Part shown: positions 24,305 to 35,100 of the stretch, one piece after another
How positions within the stretch are numbered: the first letter of the stretch is position 1
Layout of the letters: every line of letters begins with the position of its first letter
Source: JAFEBO01 sp044221315
GTDB taxonomy: Bacteria; Planctomycetota; Phycisphaerae; Phycisphaerales; UBA1924
Assembly (NCBI GenBank): GCA_044221315.1
Contig: JBGAPK010000005.1
Span: 1 to 64,000 of the forward strand
DNA length: 64,000 nucleotides
Reading direction: 5' to 3'
Made by a program: the position numbers and the translations under genes
Notes under the pieces: generated by a model
What the model saw: only the letters and a program-made list of their open reading frames with translations
What the model was told of the DNA's origin: nothing
The model's database searches: none

Positions 24305-27300
24305 ACACGCTGATGCAGTTTGTCTGCTCCACGGGCCTGAGCGCCGCGAGCCATCTGGCCGCCGGGGAATACTCAGCGCTGCTCAAGATGATCCCCAAGG
24401 ACGGGACTTTTCTGGCGGTGCTCGGCGTTGGCGCCGTCGTGGTGGCGCTGCTCATCGGCGCCTTCCAGTGGTTTGTGCAGGTGAAGGACCGGGCCAAGGG
24501 GGTGCCCTTCGCGGATCTGATCAAGAACGCGGCGGGCATGGCGCCGGTGATCGCCGATCCGGCGAAGCGTGCCCGGCTTGACGACCTGCGCCGGAAGTTC
24601 GATGACGGCGTGGAGAAATTTCGTGCCGCCGGCAAGGACCTGTACAGCCTGCCCTGGTATCTGCTCGTCGGCCCGGCGGGCTCGGGCAAGACCGAGGCGC
24701 TGCGTCACTGCAACGTCGGGTTCCCTCCCGGCCTTCAGGATTACCTTCAGGGTGCCGGCGGTACGTTGAACATGCACTGGTGGTTCACCAACCACGCGGT
24801 GGTCCTCGACACGGCAGGCCGGATGTTCATGGAAGGGGCCGGCGGCAGCGGTGAGGGTGACGGGGGCGAGTGGGCCGAGTTCCTGAACTTGCTCAAACGC
24901 AGCCGCCCCAACGAGCCGGTGAATGGCATGTTCCTGGTGATCGGCGCCGACAGCCTGATCCGCGACAAGGCGGAAGAGATCGAGAGCAAGGCCGGACGGA
25001 TCGCCCAGCAGCTCGACACGATCCAGCGCACGCTCGACGTCCGCTTTCCTGTCTTCGTGATCATCACCAAGTGCGATCTCATCGCGGGCTTCCGCGAGTT
25101 CTTCGACAACATCCACGATCCGAACCTGCAGCACCAGCTCCTGGGCTGGAGCAATCCGGACAACCTGGACTCGCCCCTGCGGATCGAGCTGGTCGAGGAG
25201 CACATGCGTCAGGTGAAGCAGCGCCTGCTGGCGCGCCGTCTGGCGCTGGTTGCGGATACCACAAAGTTCGCCCAGGGTACCGGCAAGCGGATGGACGAGG
25301 TGGACGAGCTGTACGCCCTGCCCGAGAATCTCGAGAAGGTCGTGCCGCGCCTGCGGCGGTATCTCGAGACAATCTTCGCGGGCGGCGAATGGAGCCCCAA
25401 GCCCCTCTTCCTGCGGGGCATCTACTTCACCAGTTCCATGCGCGAGGGAGAAGCTCTGGATCAGGACTTGGCGCGCGCGTTGGGTCTCACGCTCGACAGC
25501 CTTCCCGGTGGCAAAGTGTGGGACAAGGAACGGTCCTTCTTCCTCAGGGATGTGTTCCTGTCGAAGGCGTTCCGCGAAAAGGGACTGGTCACCCGGGCCA
25601 CCAACGTCCAGCAGCAGCAGGCCCGCCGGCGCTACGCGCTGCTCGGGTCTGCAATCGGCGCGGCGGCCCTGGTGCTCGGGTTCGCCATCTACGGCCAGAA
25701 CCAGCTCGGCAAGTCGGTCGAGGGACCCCGTCAATTCTGGAAGTCGGTCGGCGTGGCGATGGGCGTCGTGGCTCCGGACCCGACGAACCAGTCCGAGACG
25801 CCACCGGACCCAACGACGGGACCGAAGCTCACCCGTGGCGAGACGGCGGTGGTGGCGTACGAAGCGCCGCGCTGGCAGTACCTGGGTGATCTGAACGACA
25901 TCGGCCTGCCCGATTCGGTGGTCGCTCGCTCCAAGTTGCCCGATATCGCGATGAAGCGGGCGGCGGTTCCGGTCCGGGTTCCGATCGTCTTTTCGCCCGC
26001 GGCGATTCTCGTGGGCGCCGGCGGTGGTTTCACGCAGGAGCAGCGGGCCGCGAGCGCCGCGGTCCTTGAAAAATCGGTGCTCGTGCCGCTGGTCGACGGC
26101 GCTCGCAGAAAAATGATGGACGGCAAGGGTCAGTGGGATTCGCGGTCGACTGCGGCCCTCGCGGAACTCATCCGGCTCGAGACGCTGAAGAAGGGCCTCG
26201 CGCCCGCCGGCGGGCCCCGCTCCGGCATCATCGACCTGAAAGCGCTCTTTTCGTATGTGCTCGAGGGAAAACCCGTTCCCGATGAACTGCGCGGCTGGCA
26301 GGAAGCCGTTGACCAGATGTACTCTCTCAAGGGAGGCGACGGCAAGTTCGCCTGGCCCCCGCAGGACCTGAAGGTCGGCGAGGCGTCGTCGATCAGCGCG
26401 ATCACGCACGGCCTCGACGAGTTCAAGGGCGCGTGGAGTGTTCGCGCCCGGGGTGGTGAATTCGCCCTCGGCCAGCTGGCCACCATCGCCGACGCCTTGC
26501 AGTCTTTCCGTTCCGAAGAGGCGAAGCTCACGTCGCTGCGCGGGATGCCCAACGCCGAGGGCAAGCCGACGCCGATCGTTCAGAACACCGCCGAGCTTGA
26601 ATCGTTCACGGGCGACGCGCGGGCGCGGCTCGACGCCATGGGCGTTGCGGCCGGAAGGTGCGACACACTTCTGAAAACTCTCAAGCTCACGCCGTCGGAG
26701 TTGGCGGGCAGCATCGGTGAGACAAAGCGCGGGGCGCTCGACCAGATCAACGGCGAGTACACGCTTCTGCTTTCGCAGTTGCCGATCCAGGCGGAGGGCG
26801 ACTCGAACGAGGTTTCGCCGCTGGCCGAGATCCGCTTGGCGCTCGGATCGGGCCGGGACTCGGCGGAGAGCGCCGTCGATCAGGCGGCGACCAAGGTCGG
26901 AGCGCAGTTGGCGAGCGTGCTCTCTGTCGCGGCGGCCGGCCCGGCCGGGCGTGAGAACGAACTGGCCTATCGCGTCCGGCTTGATGCTTACCAGAGGGGC
27001 GCCAAAGAGCTCTTCGAGCGGGAGAGCGTCGCCGGAGAATCCGACTGGTACGGCCTTTCCGAACGGTTCGAGAAACTGGACGCACGCACGAAGCGCGCCG
27101 ATGCCGACATCGATTCCATCGTGCGGGGATTGGCGGACGCCTCGGCCCGCACCATGGTCAGCGGCGCGGCGGGCACGCTCGCCCGCACGGCCCGGGCGGC
27201 CGGTGCGTCGGAGGCGTTGAGCGGCTTCCTCGCGAAACTGCCGGACAACGCCGACGGTGTTGCGAAAGCGGTGGAGGCGATCGCGGCGTCCAAAGGCGCC

Positions 27301-28752
27301 CGGCCCTTTGTCAAGCCCACGATTCCGATGACGGATCTGAAGGGGCAGGAGATCCCGGTCCGTTATTCGCCCTCGGCGGCGACGATCGTGCTGTCAGGGC
27401 TCTCGAGGGCGGAGAGCGAACTCGATTCGGGCGGCGCGGTCATCGACCGTGAGCGGCTGCAAGGCGAAGTGCACGCCAAGGGGCGCGGACTCGAGGAGTA
27501 CGCGCGGGGCTACGCATCGGTGTGGGGGAGCGGGCTCGTGGGCGAAATGGGCCTCAGCGAGAGTCTTCAATCATGGAGCAAACTCGGACCGGCGATGACT
27601 TCGGGTCTCGAGAAGGCGGCCGAATCCACGGCGGCGACCAGAGACTTGGCCGCAACGGCTCTCGACGCTGTCAAGCCTCTGCCGGCAAGCGTCCGGACGC
27701 TGCCGGAAATCAAGGCGGCGATCGAGCGTCTCGAATCGACGCGGGATGCCCTGGCGAACGAGAGCCTGATCCGAACGCGCGCCGACGCGATGCGTTCGAT
27801 CATTCCGCTCGGAGCGCTCGGCTGGCGCGAAGCGCGGGCGGCCTTGCTCGCTCCCGGATCGGGCCAAGCCAAGGTGGAGGCGCTGGCCGCGCTGGCCAGT
27901 GCGAAGCCGCGGACGATCTTCGGCGAGAGCGTGGCGATCGGTCTGCTCCGAGCCCTGCGCAGCGAGTATGACCCGGCGGCGCGCGCAGCCCTCGCGACGA
28001 TCAAGGATGCCGAGAAGTGGCCGCTGTCTAAGAACGCCGATCCGACCAAGGGTCTCGACGAGGCGGGTCTGTTAAAGGCCCTCGCGGCGGCGGACCTGCT
28101 CGCTTCGCCGGGGATCATGCCGGCCGATCTGACCGGAGAACCAAAGGACTTGCTGCTCGACCTGCGCGGGAGAAGCGTTCTGAACGACACGCAGCGACAG
28201 CGTGTCGAGAAGGTCCGGCTGGTTGCGAGCGCGCTTGCCAACGGGCTCGAGCAGAAGCAGCCGGTGACTGTCTCGATGGTGCCGGTCTGGAGCAGGCGGG
28301 ATGTCGAGGCGTTGCCATCGCTTTCCAGCCTGAACGTCGCCAGCTCTGGCGATGTGGTGGAGTGGTTCGAACAGATGGAGATCGTGCGTGACGGTGAAGC
28401 GCCGGGCCCGCGCGTCAATCTCCGCGGAATCGATGCGGCCCGGGCCGCGGAACTCGTGCGCCAGCTGACGCTGCTGAGCCCCGGGCCCGGTGTCACGATC
28501 CGCTTCTATCGCAATTTGGGCGATCCGGCGCCCGCCGGTGAATCGAGGATTCCCGGCCCGTGGACCGCGGCGGTGGTCGCCCTGATGCCCGGCGCACATC
28601 CCGCGGCTGCTGGTGGAAACTCATGGGTTGTGCCCCTGCCCGTTACCGAGTTCGACGGCAAGCAGATCCGTCACCTGTGGATGAACGTGACGTTTTCTTC
28701 CGCGATGCCCAGGGCCGACGAGTGGCCGGGGGCAACCACGTGGCCGCGCTAG
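24301..28752 (+). CDS. tssM: Type VI-like membrane ATPase TssM (IcmF)
   Basis: 1483 residues, starting at GTG 24301. A membrane segment lies near residues 38-60. Next is a G-domain-like NTPase with Walker A GPAGSGKT (124-131), WWFTNHAVVLDTAGRM (Walker B-like, D170), MFLVIGADSLI and IITKCDLIAGF; this is the classic IcmF order. A second membrane segment lies near 440-462. The long periplasmic part ends with PGPWTAAVVAL, recalling the 'GPW' of the TssM C-terminal domain that contacts TssJ. It is longer than typical TssM (about 1100-1300). TssM spans the periplasm and anchors the type VI machine; no tube or sheath genes are nearby. Confidence 0.85.
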   Translation: MNTLMQFVCSTGLSAASHLAAGEYSALLKMIPKDGTFLAVLGVGAVVVALLIGAFQWFVQVKDRAKGVPFADLIKNAAGMAPVIADPAKRARLDDLRRKFDDGVEKFRAAGKDLYSLPWYLLVGPAGSGKTEALRHCNVGFPPGLQDYLQGAGGTLNMHWWFTNHAVVLDTAGRMFMEGAGGSGEGDGGEWAEFLNLLKRSRPNEPVNGMFLVIGADSLIRDKAEEIESKAGRIAQQLDTIQRTLDVRFPVFVIITKCDLIAGFREFFDNIHDPNLQHQLLGWSNPDNLDSPLRIELVEEHMRQVKQRLLARRLALVADTTKFAQGTGKRMDEVDELYALPENLEKVVPRLRRYLETIFAGGEWSPKPLFLRGIYFTSSMREGEALDQDLARALGLTLDSLPGGKVWDKERSFFLRDVFLSKAFREKGLVTRATNVQQQQARRRYALLGSAIGAAALVLGFAIYGQNQLGKSVEGPRQFWKSVGVAMGVVAPDPTNQSETPPDPTTGPKLTRGETAVVAYEAPRWQYLGDLNDIGLPDSVVARSKLPDIAMKRAAVPVRVPIVFSPAAILVGAGGGFTQEQRAASAAVLEKSVLVPLVDGARRKMMDGKGQWDSRSTAALAELIRLETLKKGLAPAGGPRSGIIDLKALFSYVLEGKPVPDELRGWQEAVDQMYSLKGGDGKFAWPPQDLKVGEASSISAITHGLDEFKGAWSVRARGGEFALGQLATIADALQSFRSEEAKLTSLRGMPNAEGKPTPIVQNTAELESFTGDARARLDAMGVAAGRCDTLLKTLKLTPSELAGSIGETKRGALDQINGEYTLLLSQLPIQAEGDSNEVSPLAEIRLALGSGRDSAESAVDQAATKVGAQLASVLSVAAAGPAGRENELAYRVRLDAYQRGAKELFERESVAGESDWYGLSERFEKLDARTKRADADIDSIVRGLADASARTMVSGAAGTLARTARAAGASEALSGFLAKLPDNADGVAKAVEAIAASKGARPFVKPTIPMTDLKGQEIPVRYSPSAATIVLSGLSRAESELDSGGAVIDRERLQGEVHAKGRGLEEYARGYASVWGSGLVGEMGLSESLQSWSKLGPAMTSGLEKAAESTAATRDLAATALDAVKPLPASVRTLPEIKAAIERLESTRDALANESLIRTRADAMRSIIPLGALGWREARAALLAPGSGQAKVEALAALASAKPRTIFGESVAIGLLRALRSEYDPAARAALATIKDAEKWPLSKNADPTKGLDEAGLLKALAAADLLASPGIMPADLTGEPKDLLLDLRGRSVLNDTQRQRVEKVRLVASALANGLEQKQPVTVSMVPVWSRRDVEALPSLSSLNVASSGDVVEWFEQMEIVRDGEAPGPRVNLRGIDAARAAELVRQLTLLSPGPGVTIRFYRNLGDPAPAGESRIPGPWTAAVVALMPGAHPAAAGGNSWVVPLPVTEFDGKQIRHLWMNVTFSSAMPRADEWPGATTWPR

Positions 28753-28780
28753 CGGGTCGGGAAGGGTCCAGACCGCAAGG

Positions 28781-29803
28781 ATGCTGAAGAAGATCTCCCA
28801 ATGGCTGGGCGGGCTGAGCGGCACCGAGGCGGACGCCGGGCAGCCGCTCGCGCAGCTCTGCCTCTTCGGCAAGCACCCCGGCTGGGACGATCACATGCAG
28901 GACATGGGGCTGGCGACCGAGCGGCTGGTTGGCGTCCGCCGATCGCTCTACGCCGAGGGAATCGCAGGCAACATCGATACGGGAACGTGGGAGAAACTCC
29001 CCGCGCCCGGGCGTCTTGAGAAATTCGACCACGCGTTCGTCTGGCGTTCCGCGGGCGGGTCCAGGGGCGAGTTTGTGTACGGCAGGCTCTGGTCCAGCCG
29101 CGATGCGCGCGGCCGTACGAAGTACCCCATGATCGCCTGTGTGCACGCGCGTGGGATCGCGCTTTCTCAGATTGCTCCGAAGGCCGCCGAGACCGCGACG
29201 CGAACGATGGAGGCATGCCGCCAGGAAGAGGATGCGCAATCGGTGCGGTCGATCTTCCTCCGGGAGAGCGAGGCCCTGAAGGCCCGGGTTTCGGGCATCG
29301 AGGGCGTGACCGACGACTGGTTCGACCGCACCTGCCGCGGCAACCTGGCCGCCGATGGTTCGCTGGCGGAAAACGGCTACGAACGGCTCGTACGAGCGGC
29401 CTATGCGCTGCATCGGGAGGCCGCTCCCGCGCTCAAGCAGGGATTTGCGGAGTTGTCCCGGGGCGTGCATGTCCGGCTGCCAAGGGTTGAAGGAATGGGG
29501 ATCGGCGGGAGCGCGTGGGCGTGGACCGCAGGGGTGCTCGATCTGTTGGGGCGACCGGAGGGGATTCCGGAAGGAGTTCTCGCCATCGAGGCGATCGATG
29601 CGGGCTGGGTGGACGTCCTGCTTGGAAAGGTCACACCGTCCGAGCTTCTCTGCCTCCGGGCCACGCCTGCCACCATTCCGTTGACTACCGATGTGCCCTT
29701 CACAATCGAAGCGGCGTTTGCGGACAAGGTCCGATCCCGGGTGGCGATCTGGCGCGGCGATTCGGTCTCGGGCGAAGAGCGAGCACGGGGGGGACGGGGG
29801 TAA
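28781..29803 (+). CDS. tagF: TagF (ImpM) domain protein
   Basis: 340 residues. The N-terminal LCLFGKHPGWDDHMQDMG (about residues 26-43) is the family signature ('fGKlPgrgDFv'), followed by DHAFVWRSAGGSRGEFVYG and KYPMIACVHARG, a central helical segment and a C-terminal domain. In type VI systems TagF is a post-translational repressor that opposes the kinase arm, in Agrobacterium by binding Fha. Here it lies 28 bases after tssM, and its TAA is directly followed by the TpsB start, so it may control both parts of this operon. Confidence 0.8.
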   Translation: MLKKISQWLGGLSGTEADAGQPLAQLCLFGKHPGWDDHMQDMGLATERLVGVRRSLYAEGIAGNIDTGTWEKLPAPGRLEKFDHAFVWRSAGGSRGEFVYGRLWSSRDARGRTKYPMIACVHARGIALSQIAPKAAETATRTMEACRQEEDAQSVRSIFLRESEALKARVSGIEGVTDDWFDRTCRGNLAADGSLAENGYERLVRAAYALHREAAPALKQGFAELSRGVHVRLPRVEGMGIGGSAWAWTAGVLDLLGRPEGIPEGVLAIEAIDAGWVDVLLGKVTPSELLCLRATPATIPLTTDVPFTIEAAFADKVRSRVAIWRGDSVSGEERARGGRG

Positions 29804-31852
29804 ATGGTCCCGCGCCACAACCATTTCCGTCCGGACAACCGGCTTCGCATCGGAGCCGCGGCGATCATGCTGTGGTTGTCGCTGTCGGCGCGGGGCGAAC
29901 TGCCCTCGACTCCTGCAGATCAGAGCCGGTTTCCTCCCGACGAACCCGGCCGCGACGCGACGCCGGTCTTGACGCCGATCCCGCGCACGCTGGCCCAGCC
30001 GATTGATGAGGACAACCTGCCGCCGGCGGTGCCCGGACCCTTCGAGAAATCGTACAAGGTCCGTCGCTTCGAACTGGCGTACAAGCGTCCGCACCCGGAC
30101 CAGCCTCCGATCGCCGATCTGGACTTGCTCCCGGTCAGACTTGGCCTAACACGCGATGGGTACATCGCCCCGGGGTCCGGATTGCCGACCGTGGTGATCC
30201 GGGTCGGCGATGTCTTCGGCGGGATCAACACAAAGGGCGCGACCTTCTTCAACAGCGCGATCCAGGAGGTGAGCAAGGCGATCGTCGCGGAGCTGGCACG
30301 TCGGCGGCTGATCGGGTTGTTTGTGGTTCCCGATTCGCGCGATATCGACGAGTCCACGGCGGAGGACCTTCGGCTGGAGGGAGCGGTCGAACGGTACGAC
30401 CTGCGGATGGTGATCTGGACGGGGATCGTGAACCAGGTGCGGACGGTGGCTTCGGGCGATCGCATCGGCGACACCGATACGCGCATCGACAACTCGATCC
30501 ACGCCCGTATCCGGAACAACAGCCCGATCAAGCAGGGCGATCTCCTGCGGAAGGACAAGCTGGACAACTACGCGCTGCGCCTCAACCGCCAGGCCGGTCG
30601 GCGCGTGGACGCCGCGCTCGGACCGACCAAGGAGCCCGGCGAGGTGGTGCTCGACTATCTGGTCAACGAGTCGAAGCCATGGACCCTGTACGCCCAGCTC
30701 TCGAACACCGGCACCACGGAAACGAACGTCTGGCGCGAGCGGGTCGGCTACGTGAACAACCAGCTCAGCAACCACGACGACACGTTCCGCCTCGATTACA
30801 TCACGAGTTCGTTCACGGATGTGAACGCCTTCAACGCCGGTTACGATCGGCCGATCGGCGACAGCGGTGTGACGCTCCGGGGGTACGGGGGCTGGAACGA
30901 GTACACGGCCAGCGATGTTGGTCTGGCCGGTGAAGATTTCACGGGGAATGGATTTACAGCGGGCGGCGAATTGGGGGTGCTGGTCGCGCAGCGCCGGGAG
31001 TGGTTTCTCGACGCCACGATCGGCGGGCGCTTCGACAACATCAACGTCAACAACGAGGCCGTGGACCAGAAGGGCAGCGCGGCCATCTTCTCGCCTTACG
31101 GTGGACTCAAGCTCTCTCGGGAGAGCGATTCAACGACCACGCGCATGTACGGGGGCTTCGAGGGGATGACCCCTTTCGTGACAGGGGTCCAGCAGGAGCA
31201 GTTGGCGAATCTCGGGCGACTGAACCCCGACAGCGCCTGGTTCATGTTCAAGTGGGATGTGGAGCACAGCTTCTACCTCGAGCCGCTCATCAACGGGCAC
31301 GCCGACGCGATCGCCCCCGCCGATGCGCAGTCCACCAAGAACATGACCTTGGCGCACGAACTTGTGTTCATCACGCGCGGGCAGTTCACCTTCGCCGACC
31401 ACCGACTGATCCCGAACGTCGAACAGGTCGCGGGCGGTCTGTACAGCGTGCGTGGGTACCCCGAATCCGTCGCGGCGGGCGACACGGTCATCCTGGGCAC
31501 GGCCGAATACCGTTTTCATTTCCCGCGCATACTGCCCATCGAATCGGATCCGACCAAGACCAAGCTGTTCTATCAGCCGTTCCGGTATGCCCCGCAGCAG
31601 CCCTACGGGCGGGCGGACTGGGACCTCATTTTCCGCGCGTTCGTGGACGCCGGGCGGGTCATCAACAACAGGAAGGAGCCGTTTGAGAACAACGCGTCGA
31701 TGGTCGGGGCCGGTATCGGTCTGGAGTACCAGTTCCGTCAGAATCTCAGCATCCGGCTGGACTGGGGCTTTGCTCTCCGGGGAGTCCAAGGTCAGACGCC
31801 GGTGTCGTCGGGCTATAACCGTTTGAATTTCGTCCTGACGGTTCTTTATTGA
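29804..31852 (+). CDS. Two-partner secretion outer-membrane transporter (TpsB, ShlB/FhaC type)
   Basis: 682 residues. The ATG directly follows the tagF stop. After a signal-like N-terminus (AAIMLWLSLSARG) and a proline-rich linker come POTRA-like segments (about 75-300). A beta-barrel begins at PWTLYAQLSNTGTTETNVWRE, the usual start of FhaC/ShlB barrels. The VRGYPE motif near residue 549 is the conserved loop-6 element inserted in the barrel. The C-terminus ends in an aromatic strand (NRLNFVLTVLY), as expected for a BAM substrate. The partner TpsA adhesin is encoded immediately downstream. Confidence 0.85.
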   Translation: MVPRHNHFRPDNRLRIGAAAIMLWLSLSARGELPSTPADQSRFPPDEPGRDATPVLTPIPRTLAQPIDEDNLPPAVPGPFEKSYKVRRFELAYKRPHPDQPPIADLDLLPVRLGLTRDGYIAPGSGLPTVVIRVGDVFGGINTKGATFFNSAIQEVSKAIVAELARRRLIGLFVVPDSRDIDESTAEDLRLEGAVERYDLRMVIWTGIVNQVRTVASGDRIGDTDTRIDNSIHARIRNNSPIKQGDLLRKDKLDNYALRLNRQAGRRVDAALGPTKEPGEVVLDYLVNESKPWTLYAQLSNTGTTETNVWRERVGYVNNQLSNHDDTFRLDYITSSFTDVNAFNAGYDRPIGDSGVTLRGYGGWNEYTASDVGLAGEDFTGNGFTAGGELGVLVAQRREWFLDATIGGRFDNINVNNEAVDQKGSAAIFSPYGGLKLSRESDSTTTRMYGGFEGMTPFVTGVQQEQLANLGRLNPDSAWFMFKWDVEHSFYLEPLINGHADAIAPADAQSTKNMTLAHELVFITRGQFTFADHRLIPNVEQVAGGLYSVRGYPESVAAGDTVILGTAEYRFHFPRILPIESDPTKTKLFYQPFRYAPQQPYGRADWDLIFRAFVDAGRVINNRKEPFENNASMVGAGIGLEYQFRQNLSIRLDWGFALRGVQGQTPVSSGYNRLNFVLTVLY

Positions 31853-32140
31853 GACGCGGTGGAGTTCTTCGGACCTTGGAGTCGGCCTCGTTCGTTACAG
31901 GTCGAACCGGCAATTTGTGCCGGGAATACGAATGGTGGGCCTTGGCCCCCCGCGCAGGTACATTCTGGGAGCAGGACGCGTTCGCTTTTGCAGCCTTGGC
32001 GGGTCCGTTCCGCCAGTAGAGACGTTGAACTCCGAGAAACCCGGCCCGTCGCCGGGCGTATCGGGTATCTGAGGAAAGGGTCGGGCGGGCACGATCTCAG
32101 GGGACCAACCGGCCGTGGTTCGGGATTGGCTCGCCGCTCG

Positions 32141-35100
32141 ATGAAGGACATTCGTACAACCTCGCGGGTGCGTGCCCTGGCGACTCTGGCCGGCGGGGTG
32201 GCTTCCACGCGTGCGCGTGGCCGCCCGGGCTCGGGCATGCACTGGCTGGGTTCGACCCTCGCGGCGCTTCTGATGCTCGCTTCGGCTCGAGCGCAGGGCC
32301 CGGTCAATCCGCGGGTCACGCATGGCAACGCGACCTTTGAGAAGGTCGGCAACAACTGGGTCATCCGGACTTCGCAAAAGACAATTGTTTCGTATTCGTC
32401 GTTCGACATCGCCCACCAGCAGTGGGTTCGGTTCATTCAGCCCGGCGCGGACTCACGGGTTCTCAACCGGATCGACGGCGCCGCACCCACCCGGATCGAC
32501 GGCACGCTCCTGGCCAACGGGCGGGTGTATTTCGTCAACCCCGCCGGGGTGATCTTCGGCAACGGGGCCGTGATCAACTGCGGCAGTTTCGCGGCGGCGG
32601 CCGGCCAGCTCTCGGATCAGGACTTCCTGGCCGGGCGCGACCACTTCACGAATCTGACCGGCAACGTGGAGAACCGCGGGCGGATCGAGGTCGCGCAGGG
32701 CGGCACGGCGACGCTCGTCGGGCAGCACGTGGCGAACTACGGCTCGATCGTCGCGCCGCAGGGCACGGTCGTTCTCGCGGCAGGCAGCGATGTGCTGGTG
32801 GGTGAGAGCGGCGGGCGGATCTATGCACGCATCGAGGGCGACGGCACCGCCCGGCCCGAGGGGGTTCGGAACGATGGGCTGATCGAAGCCACCCGAGGCC
32901 GCACGCTCATGGCGGCCGGCGACATCTACGGCATGGCGGTGATCAACACCGGGCGCGTGATCGCGAAGGACGTCAAGGTCGATGGCGGCAAGAAGGGCGA
33001 GGTTCGGATCTCCGGGCAGATCGATGCCTCGGGGAAGCAGGTCGGTGAGACCGGCGGACGGGTCGAGGTCACCGGCGAGAATATCGCTCTCGTGGGGGCG
33101 ACGGTTGACGTCTCGGGTGATAGCGGCGGCGGCACGGCCCTGATCGGCGGCGGCCGCGAGGGCCACGGGCTCGAAAACACCGCAAACGCGCTCTTCGCGA
33201 GCGGGGACTCGCGCATCAACGCCGACGCGATCCGCACCGGGAACGGCGGCGAGATCGTCCTGTACTCGCACAACTCGACCATGTCCGGCGCGTCGCTTAC
33301 CGCGCGCGGCGGCTTTCAATCGGGCAACGGCGGATACGTTGAAACCTCCGGTGGGTGGCTGGCGATTTTCGGCGCGCCTGACACTTCGGCCAGGGCGCTG
33401 CTCGGCAAGGGCGGCGAATGGCTGATCGACCCGCTCGACCTGGACGTGGTGAATACCCCGACGGTGAACATGTCAGGGCCTCCCGTCTTTACGCCGGTGG
33501 GCGGCCCGGGCCAGTTGCTCGTGACCGATCTCCTGACTGCGCTCTCGCTCAACAGCATCGTCACGCTCAAAACTACAGGCACGGTGGGGGCTGGCACGGG
33601 CCTGATCCGGTTCCAGACGGCGCTCGACCTGGGCGCCATGACCGGGACGCACACGCTGAACGTGATATCGGCCGGCGGGATCGAGATTAACGCCGCGATT
33701 CACGCCTCCAGCACGGGCGACGCGTTCAATCTCAACCTCTCCGCCGTCAACAACGTGACAATCGCGGCGGGCGTGGAAGTGCTTCTGAACTCGGGGACGT
33801 TCACGAGTTCGGGCGTGAACTTCAACGGCGGCAAGCTGATCTCGGCCGGCGGGGGCGGGATCTGGATCAATCACACCGGAAGCGTGACGCTCGGTTCGAT
33901 CACCACCCTGAGCCCGACGCCCGGTGGAACCACGCTCTTCGCCCGCGGCACGAGTTTCACCAGCACGGGAACGCTCAAGACCAACGGCGGAAAGATCGAC
34001 ATCATCGCGTCCGCCGGCGACGTTTCGCTGGGTGGGGCCGGGCCCACGGTCATCGACACGACCGGTTCGGGCGGTGTTCGCGGCGATGTCTTGATCCGTG
34101 CAAAGGGCGCGCTGTCGGCTTCGGTCCCGATCACCGGAAACAACATCCTGCTGACCTCCGGCGCGAACATGACCATCAGCGGCAACGCCGATGCCGCGGC
34201 GGTGCTCGATTTCCGTGCCGGGCAGGACGGCGCCGGGACGCTGGCGTTCACGGGTGTGGGCGGATTGTCGCTAACCGGCCAGACCATCAACCTGGTCGCT
34301 GGGGATTCGGTCACCCCGCTTTCGACGGTGCGTTTCGATCGCGCGGTCAGCCTGACCAGCGCACTCAAGACGACCAACATCTCGGCCGGTCCGGGGCTCA
34401 TCCAGATCACGGGCGCTGGTTCAATCACACAGACCAACAACGGCCGCATCACCATGACGGCCGATGAAGTCGATTTTTCCGGCGCGCTGAATTCCGTGGC
34501 CGGGGGAACACTCCGTCTGACGACGGCCACCAGCGGAAGGCAGATCGTGCTCGGGGCCGCGACGCCGGGAACGATGAACCTGACGACGGCCGAACTGGCG
34601 CAGATCGGCGCCGGCTTCTCGCTGCTGGAACTGGTGAAATCGGGCCAGACCGGAAACATCACGGTCGATGGCAACACGTCGATGAGCCGCGGCGTGAACT
34701 TCCTGCTCGGGTCGGGCGCGCTCCGTCTGAACGCCGATCTGACGCTGACCGGCTCGTTCCTGAACAACGGGCGCACGCTCATCGGACCGGGCTCGATCAA
34801 ACTGACGGCGGGGTCGGCGACTTTCGCCGGGCTGGTCGACGCGGCGGGTCCCGGCGCGAACTTCACGGTTGTCGGGACCGACGCGGTAAGCCTGATCACG
34901 TTCCTGAATTCGATCGGCGCGGGCTCCGCCCTCACCAGCCTCACCATCGACGGCACGTTCGCCTCGACCACGACCGCACGCGTTCGCAACGTCGTTCGCA
35001 GCGGCAGCACGCTCTTCAAGACCAAGGCGGAGATCCAGAGCAACACGACGTTCAGCGGCGGGGCCGTGGCTTTCAACCACGCGCTCGACTCGGGCCTGGG

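Noticed and set aside
24373..26409. A 678-codon minus-strand frame inside tssM
   Set aside because: It is antisense to a well-supported NTPase and shows no motif of its own.
31853..32140. Cyclic-di-GMP or other riboswitch between tpsB and tpsA
   Set aside because: Only a simple CCCGGC-GCCGGG hairpin was found; no conserved riboswitch core could be matched.
31859..32140. tpsA start at GTG 31859
   Set aside because: The added 94 residues are Arg/Pro/Gly-rich and precede the signal region, which would block export; ATG 32141 fits better.
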